Shown here one piece after another: positions 52,533-60,297 of a DNA stretch of 64,000 bases (its first letter is position 1; every line of letters starts with the position of its first letter). Location of the stretch: contig CAYMQB010000005.1 of NCBI GenBank assembly GCA_964392665.1, forward strand, positions 31,089-95,088, written 5' to 3'. Below the pieces are notes generated by a model. That model did no database searches and had not been told where the DNA came from. It saw only the letters and a list, made by a program, of their open reading frames with translations. Both the position numbers and the translations under genes were made by a program. The DNA is from CAYMQB01 sp964392665. Its GTDB lineage: Bacteria > Hydrothermota > E44-bin80.

Positions 52533-53979
52533 ATGGAAAGGCGTTCTTGAGAAAATAGATGATTATAGATGGAGGATTCCAAAAAAAGACCATCCAGGAA
52601 TGCGGGTTGATGGAATTATATATGCAAAGGAATCGCTACTTTCTCACATAAGGATGGATCAAACTCCATTGCAGGTTTCAAATGTTGCACATCTTCCTGG
52701 TATAGTGAAGTATTCACTTGCAATGCCGGATATTCACTGGGGTTACGGTTTTCCCATAGGGGGTGTTGCGGCAATTGACCCGGATACGGGTGTTGTTTCA
52801 CCCGGGGGTGTCGGTTACGACATCAACTGCGGTGTTCGAGTTTTGAGGACAAATCTGAAGATAGATGATGTGAAAAGCAGAATAAAAAATATTATTAATG
52901 CACTTTTTACCAATGTTCCCTGTGGAGTTGGTTCGAAAACGAAACGAAAGTTTTCGGAAAGTGAACTCAGAGATGCAATGACAAATGGTTCCGAGTGGAT
53001 TGTAAAAAGAGGTTTTGGCTGGGAAGAAGATGTAGAATTTACTGAAGAGCACGGACGGCTTGATGTTGCTGACCCTGAAACGTTGAGTGAAAGGGCGATA
53101 GAAAGAGGGAGACCACAAATAGGGACTCTTGGAGCTGGAAATCATTTCCTTGAAATTCAGGAAGTAGAGGAAGTATATGATGAAAGAGCTGCGGAAGTCA
53201 TGGGTCTTAAAAAGGGATTGATTACGGTTATGATACACACGGGTTCCAGGGGGTTGGGTTATCAGGTGTGTGATGATAATGTGAGAACAATGGGAAGTGC
53301 AATGCAAAAATATGGCATAAGTGTTCCAGATAGGCAACTTGCCTGTGTTCCAATAAAATCGAAAGAAGGTAAAAAGTATCTTGGAGCAATGGCTTGCGCT
53401 GCGAACTATGCCTGGATTAATAGACAGATGATTATGTTCTGGGTTAGAGAATCGTTTGAGAAGGTGATGGAAGTGCCTGCAGAAAAACTTGGTATGCATA
53501 TGATTTATGATGTAGCACACAATATTGCGAAGTTTGAAAAGCATAAGGTTGACGGTGAAACAAAAACACTTTGTGTTCACAGAAAGGGTGCAACCAGAGC
53601 ATTTTCTGCAAATCATCCTGAGATTCCTGCCAAATACAAAGAAATCGGGCAACCGGTTATTATACCAGGAGATATGGGAACGCATTCTTATATTCTTGTT
53701 GGAACGGATAAGGCTATGGGTGAAACATTTGGTTCAACCTGTCATGGAGCAGGGAGGATAATGTCGAGACACAAGGCGCTTAAAGCAACGAAAGGGAGGG
53801 CTATTTACAGGGAACTTGAGGATATTGGCATATATGTGCGTTCCGCATCAGTAAAGACTTTGAGAGAAGAAGCACCCTTGGCATACAAGGATGTTGACGA
53901 AGTTGTGGATACTGTAGATAAAGCTGGTATCGGGAAAAAGGTAGTTAAGTTGCGACCCCTTGGAGTGATAAAAGGATGA
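52525..53979 (+). CDS. rtcB: RNA-splicing ligase RtcB
   Basis: Joins RNA ends with 2',3'-cyclic phosphate and 5'-OH using GTP and Mn(II). About 484 residues (full length): AMPDIHWGYGFPIGGVAA, SPGGVGYDINCGVRVLRTN with the metal-binding Cys, GAGNHFLEIQEV, HTGSRGLGYQVCDDN, and the guanylylation His region PGDMGTHSYILVG, then GSTCHGAGRIMSR. I take ATG 52525; an in-frame GTG at 52516 is possible. Followed by a DUF89 protein. No archease gene is adjacent. Confidence 0.95.
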   Translation: MDKWKGVLEKIDDYRWRIPKKDHPGMRVDGIIYAKESLLSHIRMDQTPLQVSNVAHLPGIVKYSLAMPDIHWGYGFPIGGVAAIDPDTGVVSPGGVGYDINCGVRVLRTNLKIDDVKSRIKNIINALFTNVPCGVGSKTKRKFSESELRDAMTNGSEWIVKRGFGWEEDVEFTEEHGRLDVADPETLSERAIERGRPQIGTLGAGNHFLEIQEVEEVYDERAAEVMGLKKGLITVMIHTGSRGLGYQVCDDNVRTMGSAMQKYGISVPDRQLACVPIKSKEGKKYLGAMACAANYAWINRQMIMFWVRESFEKVMEVPAEKLGMHMIYDVAHNIAKFEKHKVDGETKTLCVHRKGATRAFSANHPEIPAKYKEIGQPVIIPGDMGTHSYILVGTDKAMGETFGSTCHGAGRIMSRHKALKATKGRAIYRELEDIGIYVRSASVKTLREEAPLAYKDVDEVVDTVDKAGIGKKVVKLRPLGVIKG

Positions 53980-54046
53980 GATTTTTAAAGGTTTTTTGGA
54001 GCGCAAGCAACAACAGGAGATATTGCACTCCGGAAAGGACTAACAT

Positions 54047-54892
54047 ATGAAGGCAGATATTATGTGCATTCCTTGTATATTGAATTTTTGTATAAGGACC
54101 TTGAACTTCTCCGGTGCAGACAAGGTAAAAAAAGAAGAAGTTTTTAAGAAAATAGTCAAAGGAATTGCGGATTACCCTCTGGAAAAATCTCCTGCAGCGT
54201 TAGCAGATTATGCCACTGGTATCATAAAGAGGGAAATTGGTGTTGAAGACCCATATGAAGATGAGAAGAAGAACCAAAATGACAAAGCACTGGGGATATA
54301 TCCAAGATTAAAAGAAATGGTCTCTGCTTCGACCGATAGACTAGAAGCAGCATTTATGATATCAGCAATAGGCAATGTTATAGACTTAGGAGCACATGCA
54401 GATTTTGACGTAGATGGGATACTTAAGGATTTTTCTAATATTGAACTGGCGAAGAACGAGTTTGAAGAATTCCGTATGAGGTTACGCAATTCAGAAACAT
54501 TGCTGTTTATAGTTGATAATTGTGGAGAGATAATTTTTGACAGGGTCTTACTAGAGGAGCTGCAGGGAGTAAAGAAGATAGTTGCAGTCAAGACTATTCC
54601 TTTCATAAACGATGTCACGATTAAAGAAATAGAGGGTACGGGTATTCCCGAGATTGCGGAGATTATAGAAACAGGAACCTGTAATCTGGACTTTGATTCA
54701 AAAACAATAAAAAGGGAATTTGAGGATATTTTTAAAAGTGCTGACATTGTCATCTCAAAAGGTCATGCGAATTTTGAAGCATTACATGGTACAAGGAATG
54801 ATATATATTTTCTCCTCAGAGCAAAATGTGATGTAGTTGCAAATGTAGTAGGTGTAAAAAAAGGGGATTTCGTTTTCAGTAAATTCGCATAA
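54047..54892 (+). CDS. DUF89 / ARMT1-like damage-control phosphatase
   Basis: 281 residues of the metal-dependent DUF89 family. The N-terminus carries the Cys pair MCIPCILN, a central helical region (AAFMISAIGNVIDLGAH) and the catalytic core FIVDNCGEIIFDRVLLEEL (the D-N..GE metal motif), then VKTIPFINDV and the phosphate loop KGHANFEAL. These enzymes hydrolyse damaged phosphometabolites; the CxxC subgroup is common in anaerobes and archaea. ATG 54047 has GGAAAGG. Confidence 0.88.
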   Translation: MKADIMCIPCILNFCIRTLNFSGADKVKKEEVFKKIVKGIADYPLEKSPAALADYATGIIKREIGVEDPYEDEKKNQNDKALGIYPRLKEMVSASTDRLEAAFMISAIGNVIDLGAHADFDVDGILKDFSNIELAKNEFEEFRMRLRNSETLLFIVDNCGEIIFDRVLLEELQGVKKIVAVKTIPFINDVTIKEIEGTGIPEIAEIIETGTCNLDFDSKTIKREFEDIFKSADIVISKGHANFEALHGTRNDIYFLLRAKCDVVANVVGVKKGDFVFSKFA

Positions 54893-54924
54893 TTTTTTAC
54901 TTGGTTCAACATTTTAGTTTTTGC

Positions 54925-54951
54925 TTGACTTTTTGCGATGTATGATATAAT
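54925..54951 (+). promoter_or_regulatory. ruvB promoter, leaderless
   Basis: TTGACT (54925-54930), 15 bp, TATAAT (54946-54951), then eight bases to ATG 54960. The spacing is short of 17 but the -10 is perfect, and no SD is present. Confidence 0.6.
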
Positions 54952-54959
54952 TATATCCT

Positions 54960-55973
54960 ATGGAGCATAGAATAACGAATCCTGAGCCAGTCCTTGATGA
55001 TGGTGATTTTGATAATAATCTGCGTCCAAGGAAAATAGCCGATTTTATAGGTAAAGGAATTCTTAAAGAGAATTTGAACATTTCCATTAAAGCAGCCAAC
55101 TCACGGAATGAAGCGATGGATCATGCACTGTTTTTTGGTCCACCCGGACTGGGTAAAACCACGCTTGCATTCATAATCGCAAATGAACTCGGTGTAAACA
55201 TCTCCTCTACTTCCGGACCAATTTTGGAAAGACCTGGCGATTTAGCCGGGATACTAACTAATCTGTCAGAACGTGATGTTATGTTCATCGACGAAATTCA
55301 CAGGCTAAACCGGGCGGTTGAAGAGTATTTGTATTCCGCTATGGAGGATTTTTGTCTGGATATATTGGTTGACACGGGACCAAAAGCTCGTGGTGTAAAG
55401 ATAAACTTGAAACCATTTACACTTATTGGAGCCACAACAAGGTCAGGATTATTGACTTCTCCTATGAGAGCGAGATTTGGCATAGTCCACAGGATTGATT
55501 TTTATTTGCCTGCGGAGCTTGCCGAAATAGTTATGAGGACGGCGAGGATTCTCGATATTGAAATAGAAAAGGATGCGGCAATAGAAATAGCAAAACGAGC
55601 AAGAGGAACGCCCCGTGTGGCAAACAGATTACTGAGAAGAATACGGGACTATGCCGAGGTAAAGGAACATGGCAATATAACACAGGGTATTGTATTGAAA
55701 TCTCTCAAACTTCTTGATGTTGATGAAAAAGGGCTTGATGCAATGGATAAATTAATTCTTAAAACAATAATAGAGAAGTTTAACGGAGGACCTGTTGGGC
55801 TGAAGTCAGTTGCCGTGGCAGTTGGTGAGGAAGCAGATACTATTGAGGAGGTTTTTGAACCATTCCTTATTCTTGAGGGTTTTTTAGATAGAACCCTTAG
55901 AGGAAGGATTGCCACTCCTCTTGCATACAAGCATTTTGGACTCAAGAAAGACACAGAAGGAAGGCTGTTTTGA
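54960..55973 (+). CDS. ruvB: Holliday junction branch-migration helicase RuvB
   Basis: RuvB, the AAA+ motor of RuvAB. 337 residues: NLRPRKIADFIGKGILKENL, Walker A GPPGLGKTT, the ISSTSGPILERPGDLAGILTNL loop, Walker B MFIDEIHRLNR, sensor 1 GATTRSG, arginine finger in SPMRARFG, and the winged-helix C-terminus (VGLKSVAVAVGEEADTIEEVFEPFL). No ruvA or ruvC in the window. ATG 54960 has no SD (leaderless). It overlaps the DUF2007 gene by four bases. Confidence 0.96.
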   Translation: MEHRITNPEPVLDDGDFDNNLRPRKIADFIGKGILKENLNISIKAANSRNEAMDHALFFGPPGLGKTTLAFIIANELGVNISSTSGPILERPGDLAGILTNLSERDVMFIDEIHRLNRAVEEYLYSAMEDFCLDILVDTGPKARGVKINLKPFTLIGATTRSGLLTSPMRARFGIVHRIDFYLPAELAEIVMRTARILDIEIEKDAAIEIAKRARGTPRVANRLLRRIRDYAEVKEHGNITQGIVLKSLKLLDVDEKGLDAMDKLILKTIIEKFNGGPVGLKSVAVAVGEEADTIEEVFEPFLILEGFLDRTLRGRIATPLAYKHFGLKKDTEGRLF

Positions 55974-56227
55974 GCAAAGAAGAAAACAGTGATGTGGCAT
56001 TGGAAAGTGTTTATAAAGCACCCGATGAGTTTATGGCAAAGACCATCGAGAGTTTATTAAATACAAATAGTATAAACACATTCTTAAAATCGAATCAAAT
56101 TGCGATGTATGATAGTATCGGCACCGTGATGAAGGGCGATTGGGGTGAGATTCTGGTCAGGAAAGAAGATTCTCAAAAAGCCCAGGACTTGATACGAGGC
56201 TTTCTGTCAAGCGAAAATGAACCTTGA
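55970..56227 (+). CDS. DUF2007 putative signal-transducing protein
   Basis: 85 residues matching DUF2007: VYKAPDEFMAKTIESLLNTNSINTFLKSNQ, GEILVRKEDSQKAQDLIRGFL. The ferredoxin-like small domain is thought to be regulatory but has no known ligand. The TTG start (55970) overlaps the ruvB TGA, and its own stop overlaps the queA start by 11 bases, so the three genes are translationally coupled. Confidence 0.8.
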   Translation: MSKEENSDVALESVYKAPDEFMAKTIESLLNTNSINTFLKSNQIAMYDSIGTVMKGDWGEILVRKEDSQKAQDLIRGFLSSENEP

Positions 56228-57242
56228 TGATTTTGATTTTTCTCTCCCGCGGAAATTCATTGCACAGTATCCTCCTGAAGAAAGAGGAACATCGAAATTG
56301 CTTGTTCTCGATCGAGAAACTGGGGAAATTGAGCATAGAATGTTCGCAGAGATTGTTGATTATTTTTCTCCCAATGATGTTCTATGCATAAATAATTCGA
56401 AGGTTATTCCAGCAAGACTTTTTGGCAACAAAGAAAGTACAAAAGGTAGAGTGGAAGTATTTCTCTTAAATAGGATTAGTGGAGCACTATGGAATGCCCT
56501 TCTGAAACCAGCGAAAAGACTTAGGCCTGGCGTAAAGATTATCTTTAATGAACATATAGGGTGTAGCGTAGAGGAAAGAGGTGCGGACGGGAAGTGGAAA
56601 ATAAGATTCTACCCGGAAACCTTAAAGGAAAAGGATATTTTCTCACTTGGGGAAGTTCCTCTTCCACCTTATATTAAGAGAAAGGTGGAAGGGACTGATT
56701 ACCACAGATATCAAACGGTTTATGCAAAAAGGCAAGGTTCGGTCGCTTCTCCTACTGCAGGGCTGCATTTCACAGAGGGGATGCTTGGTCGCTTAGAAGG
56801 ATATGGAGTTAACGTTATTCGAATGTTTCTGCACATAGGTCTGGGGACTTTTCGTTCCGTAAAGAGTCAGGATGTAAGCTTGCACAAGATGGATAGTGAA
56901 TACTACGAAATAAATAAAAAAAGTGCTATGGCTATTAATGAAGCAAAGAAGAATCGCAATGCAGTTTTTGCAGTGGGGACATCAACAACAAGGGCTCTTG
57001 AGACAGCTTGTAGGAATGGGACAGTGATGGCTGAAAGCAGATGGACGGAAAAGTTCATCTATCCACCTTATAAATTCAAGGTTATTGACCATTTGATTAC
57101 AAACTTTCATCTACCGAGAACGACACTGTTGATGCTTGTTTCAGCTTTTGCAGCAAGAAAAATGATTTTAGAAGCATATGAAGAGGCAAAAAAACAGGAT
57201 TACAGGTTTTTTTCATACGGCGACGCAATGCTGATACTGTGA
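56217..57242 (+). CDS. queA: S-adenosylmethionine:tRNA ribosyltransferase-isomerase
   Basis: QueA transfers the ribosyl moiety of SAM to 7-aminomethyl-7-deazaguanine in tRNA during queuosine synthesis. 341 residues with DFDFSLPRKFIAQYPPEERGTSKLLVL, DVLCINNSKVIPARLFG, PLPPYIKR, YQTVYAKRQGSVASPTAGLHFTEGML, FLHIGLGTFRSVK, AVGTSTTRALE and ITNFHLPRTTLLMLVSAFAA. All consistent. It commonly follows ruvB in bacteria, as here. Confidence 0.96.
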   Translation: MNLDDFDFSLPRKFIAQYPPEERGTSKLLVLDRETGEIEHRMFAEIVDYFSPNDVLCINNSKVIPARLFGNKESTKGRVEVFLLNRISGALWNALLKPAKRLRPGVKIIFNEHIGCSVEERGADGKWKIRFYPETLKEKDIFSLGEVPLPPYIKRKVEGTDYHRYQTVYAKRQGSVASPTAGLHFTEGMLGRLEGYGVNVIRMFLHIGLGTFRSVKSQDVSLHKMDSEYYEINKKSAMAINEAKKNRNAVFAVGTSTTRALETACRNGTVMAESRWTEKFIYPPYKFKVIDHLITNFHLPRTTLLMLVSAFAARKMILEAYEEAKKQDYRFFSYGDAMLIL

Positions 57243-57588
57243 CCAAAAAAGGACGAAAATACGAAATTGGAAATTGGGAAAATCAGAAAGGTAAACATAA
57301 AACTTAAGACCAGAGACATGATGTCGAAGACCTTGAAAGGCTGAAGAGAGAGGAGTGATGAGAGAGACGCTGAGCTTTGTTATGGCGGTTCTGTCTAACA
57401 CAATGGAGTGCAGTTTAAGTGTCATACCTGCGGAAGCAGGTATCCAGAATTGGAACTGCACTGGATTCTTGCCCTGTTTTCATAGGGCTGACATTGTTGT
57501 GTCGGTATGATGATATTACAAGAGATAAGATGAATGACAAAGTCAAGGAAAAAGGGGGCAGTGGGATTTAAATGCCAGGAGGTATGAA
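57243..57588. repeat. Repeat-filled gap before nnr
   Basis: No gene. Contains an 8-bp perfect hairpin ATACCTGC-GGAA-GCAGGTAT (57424-57443) in a stretch typical of the ACCTGCGGAAGCAGGTATCCAG repeat family, an ACGAAATTGGAAATTGGG stretch resembling 34110-34160, and low-complexity purine-rich DNA. An AGGAGG SD closes the gap at 57580. Confidence 0.5.
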
Positions 57589-59142
57589 ATGAAGATTGTA
57601 AATGTTAAAGAAATGCGCAAAATCGATAGAATTACGATCAAAGAACTCGGGATACCTGGAATGGTATTGATGGAGAATGCTGGTCAGAGTGTTGTATCTG
57701 CGATGGAAGATTTTTTCGAAATGGATAATGTAAGCAGACTTACGGTAGTGTGTGGAAAAGGGAATAACGGGGGGGATGGATTTGTAGTATCAAGATACTT
57801 ACTAAACCAGGGTAAATATGTTGATCTTTTCCTTGTTGGTAATGTTAATGGTATCAAGGGTAACGCAAAGAAAAATCTTGATATTCTTAAAGGCATTGGT
57901 TTAAAACCGAAGACGATCACTTCGGTAAAAGATATAGAAAAACTAAATCGTTCGATTAGAGATTCGGAGGTTATCGTTGATGCAATATTCGGGACGGGTT
58001 TTAAGGGAAAAATTAGCGGCATAGGAAGTAAGGTTGTAACTGAGCTAAACGAATCTGGTTTGAGTATTGTTTCGGTTGATACGCCGAGTGGTATAGATTC
58101 GAACAGTGGTCAGGTTTCTGGCGTTGCGGTTAAAGCCGATATGACAGTTACAATGGGATTGCCAAAAATTGGACAATTCCTTTATCCCGCAAAAAATTAT
58201 GTTGGAGAGCTTTATGTAGCAGACATTGGTTTCCCCGAACAAATAATAGAGCAGGTATCTCCTTTGGGAACACTTGTGGATAAAGATATTTTACGAAGGT
58301 TTATACCCTGGCGTCCAGTCAATTTACACAAAGGGGCATTTGGACGTGTCTTAATAGTTGCAGGCAGCACAGGAATGACAGGTGCAGCTGCGATGAGTGC
58401 TAATTCTGCACTAAGGGCAGGTGCTGGCTTGGTTTATCTTACTATTCCAGAGCGGCTAAATCCAATACTCGAGGTAAAATGCACGGAAGCCATTACAATA
58501 CCGGTTTCTGAAACAATCGAAGGCAGCATTGGTCTCGAAGCATATAAGCAAATAATGGAACATGTATCCAATGTCGACGTTCTTGCTATAGGTCCCGGTA
58601 TGTCAAGGAACAAAGAAACGCAGAAACTTATAAGGAAAGTCGTTAAGAACGCTACGGTTCCTCTGCTGATTGATGCCGATGGTATTAATGCTTTTATGGG
58701 ATATACCGAAATTCTGAAAAAGAGGACAAAGCCAACAATTTTGACACCTCACCCGGGGGAGATGGCAAGGCTTATTGACAGTTCTGCTCGTAATGTCGAT
58801 GAGAACAGGCTTGAGATTGCGCGGAAATTTGCAGAGGAATGGGGTGTCATCCTTGTCTTAAAAGGGGTCCCAACCATTATTTCAAAATATGATGGAGTAT
58901 ACTGGTTGAATAACTATGCCAATTCAGGGCTTGCAACAGGCGGCTCGGGAGATGTGCTCAGCGGTCTCATAATAGGTTTTCTTGCTCAGAAGACAAGCCT
59001 GCTTGCCGCAGTTGTTTCTGGAGTCTATGTTCATTCGATGACCGGAGAAGTTCTAAAAGAGAAAATGGGCGAGCATTCGATTATCGCCGGTGACTTGCTT
59101 GATGCAATCCCTGCGGCAATTATGAAAGCATTAGAAGACTAA
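57589..59142 (+). CDS. nnr: Bifunctional NAD(P)H-hydrate epimerase / ADP-dependent dehydratase
   Basis: Repairs hydrated NAD(P)H. 517 residues. The N-terminal epimerase domain has VCGKGNNGGDGFVVSRYL and VDAIFGTGF, and SVDTPSGIDSNSGQV. The C-terminal ribokinase-fold dehydratase has GAFGRVLIVAGSTGMTGAA, AIGPGMSRN, DADGINAF, TPHPGEMARLI, LKGVPTIIS and GLATGGSGDVLSGLI. AGGAGG precedes ATG 57589. The C-terminal ~55 residues have a partial second copy at 62523-62693. Both key dehydratase loops look intact. Confidence 0.95.
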   Translation: MKIVNVKEMRKIDRITIKELGIPGMVLMENAGQSVVSAMEDFFEMDNVSRLTVVCGKGNNGGDGFVVSRYLLNQGKYVDLFLVGNVNGIKGNAKKNLDILKGIGLKPKTITSVKDIEKLNRSIRDSEVIVDAIFGTGFKGKISGIGSKVVTELNESGLSIVSVDTPSGIDSNSGQVSGVAVKADMTVTMGLPKIGQFLYPAKNYVGELYVADIGFPEQIIEQVSPLGTLVDKDILRRFIPWRPVNLHKGAFGRVLIVAGSTGMTGAAAMSANSALRAGAGLVYLTIPERLNPILEVKCTEAITIPVSETIEGSIGLEAYKQIMEHVSNVDVLAIGPGMSRNKETQKLIRKVVKNATVPLLIDADGINAFMGYTEILKKRTKPTILTPHPGEMARLIDSSARNVDENRLEIARKFAEEWGVILVLKGVPTIISKYDGVYWLNNYANSGLATGGSGDVLSGLIIGFLAQKTSLLAAVVSGVYVHSMTGEVLKEKMGEHSIIAGDLLDAIPAAIMKALED

Positions 59143-59190
59143 ATATGTTTTTTAGCAACAGGAGATTGACTCGCTTATTCCCTAAGGTTT

Positions 59191-59215
59191 TGAGAATAAT
59201 CAATTCTTGTTTTTT
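59191..59215 (+). terminator. Weak candidate terminator after nnr
   Basis: AGAAT (59193-59197), AATCA loop, ATTCT (59203-59207), then a T-run. The stem is only five base pairs, so this is tentative. Confidence 0.3.
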
Positions 59216-59654
59216 ATGTTCCACGAAGTCTGTGAGAAGGAGCGGCATAGAAAGCAATGCTGTCTGCGGTTGTGGATTCGTATTTTGGCTTTGTCTTCGT
59301 CTTCAGGGGTTCAACCTGTTCATTGTCGGTGAAGAGGGAAGGCAAGAATATAAGCAGAATTCCGAACAGTAGTGCAGCTACAGCAAAATACAACTTAACC
59401 GGCTTATTAAGAAAAGCAAAGGGATTAAATTTTCTATTCACTAAAGCATTTTCTTGTATGCTCTTTAAAATGGAATTATCGGGTATAAATTCCCTACTAT
59501 CTTTTAGTGTTTCGAAAAGTCTTTCTGTTTCTTCTATCTGCCTGCGACATTCTTTACATTCCAACAAATGTTCGTTTACTCTCATTTCTATGAGTGGGTC
59601 AAGCTCGCCAAGAAGATAATCAAACAAATTTGTTCTTATTTCCTTGCAATCCAT
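59214..59654 (-). CDS. Zinc-finger anti-sigma factor
   Basis: 146 residues. The N-terminal ZAS domain has CKEIRTNLFDYLLGEL and HLLECKECRRQI, the H-x3-C-x2-C anti-sigma signature. A single membrane helix (LYFAVAALLFGILLIFLPSL) is followed by a short extracytoplasmic tail. It should sequester the sigma factor encoded just upstream on the same strand. ATG 59654 has AGGAGG. Third gene of the lipoprotein-sigma-anti-sigma operon. Confidence 0.88.
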   Translation of the reverse strand: MDCKEIRTNLFDYLLGELDPLIEMRVNEHLLECKECRRQIEETERLFETLKDSREFIPDNSILKSIQENALVNRKFNPFAFLNKPVKLYFAVAALLFGILLIFLPSLFTDNEQVEPLKTKTKPKYESTTADSIAFYAAPSHRLRGT

Positions 59655-59766
59655 TTTTCCTCCTCTTTAACTTCAACAGGGATTTGAAGAGACTCAAAGA
59701 GATTTTATTTATCACACATTCTCTTGTAATCACTGATGATTGTGTTTTTCACTGCATTTTTTGGGA

Positions 59767-60297
59767 TTACGGCGTACTTAATAGTTTTTTCATCTTTTTT
59801 AGTCCATGATACATTCTTGTTTTTATTGTGCCGAGTGGACAACCCAGAATTTCGCTTATCTCTTTATATTTCATTCCCTGATAGAATTTCAATACAATAA
59901 CTACCCGCTGAGTCTCGGGTATTTTCATCAAAGTTTTCTGAACTTCTATGTGGGTTTCCAAATCTTCGTTTGCATTTTCTCTCTGTTTGGCAAATAGCCC
60001 ATCGCAATCCATAATTTCATATTTCCTTGTCCTTAAAGCTTTAAGGGAGAGATTTGTTGCCACTCTAAAGAGCCAGTTTTTAAGTTTGCCTTTTTCTTCA
60101 AGATCGGATTTGTAAAGTTTCAAGAAGGTTTCTTCAAGAATATCCTCCGCAAGGTCCCAGTTACCAACAAGTTTTAGCAAATAATTGAATATGCGAGTGC
60201 TGAAGAGATTGTAGAGCAGTTCAAATGCCTGGTTGTCACCACTTTTGAATATTCGGTAGAGCGAGAATGGTGATAGACCTTTATATCCTGTTTCGAT
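59767..60297 (-). CDS. ECF RNA polymerase sigma factor, apparently with ATC start
   Basis: ECF-type sigma-70. The reading frame is 176 codons from 60297, but the first ordinary start codon in it is a TTG at 60180, inside region 2. Upstream of that TTG the frame still encodes conserved sigma region 2.1 (KSGDNQAFELLYNLFSTRIFNYL), so the gene must begin earlier. A GGAGGAGA SD lies just before ATC 60297, which overlaps the upstream TAA as TAATC. Region 2.2-2.4 (DLAEDILEETFLKLYK, then ATNLSLKALRTRK) and region 4 (MKYKEISEILGCPLGTIKTRMYHGLKKM) are present. Product drives its cognate promoter; partner anti-sigma is at 59214. Confidence 0.85.
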   Translation of the reverse strand: METGYKGLSPFSLYRIFKSGDNQAFELLYNLFSTRIFNYLLKLVGNWDLAEDILEETFLKLYKSDLEEKGKLKNWLFRVATNLSLKALRTRKYEIMDCDGLFAKQRENANEDLETHIEVQKTLMKIPETQRVVIVLKFYQGMKYKEISEILGCPLGTIKTRMYHGLKKMKKLLSTP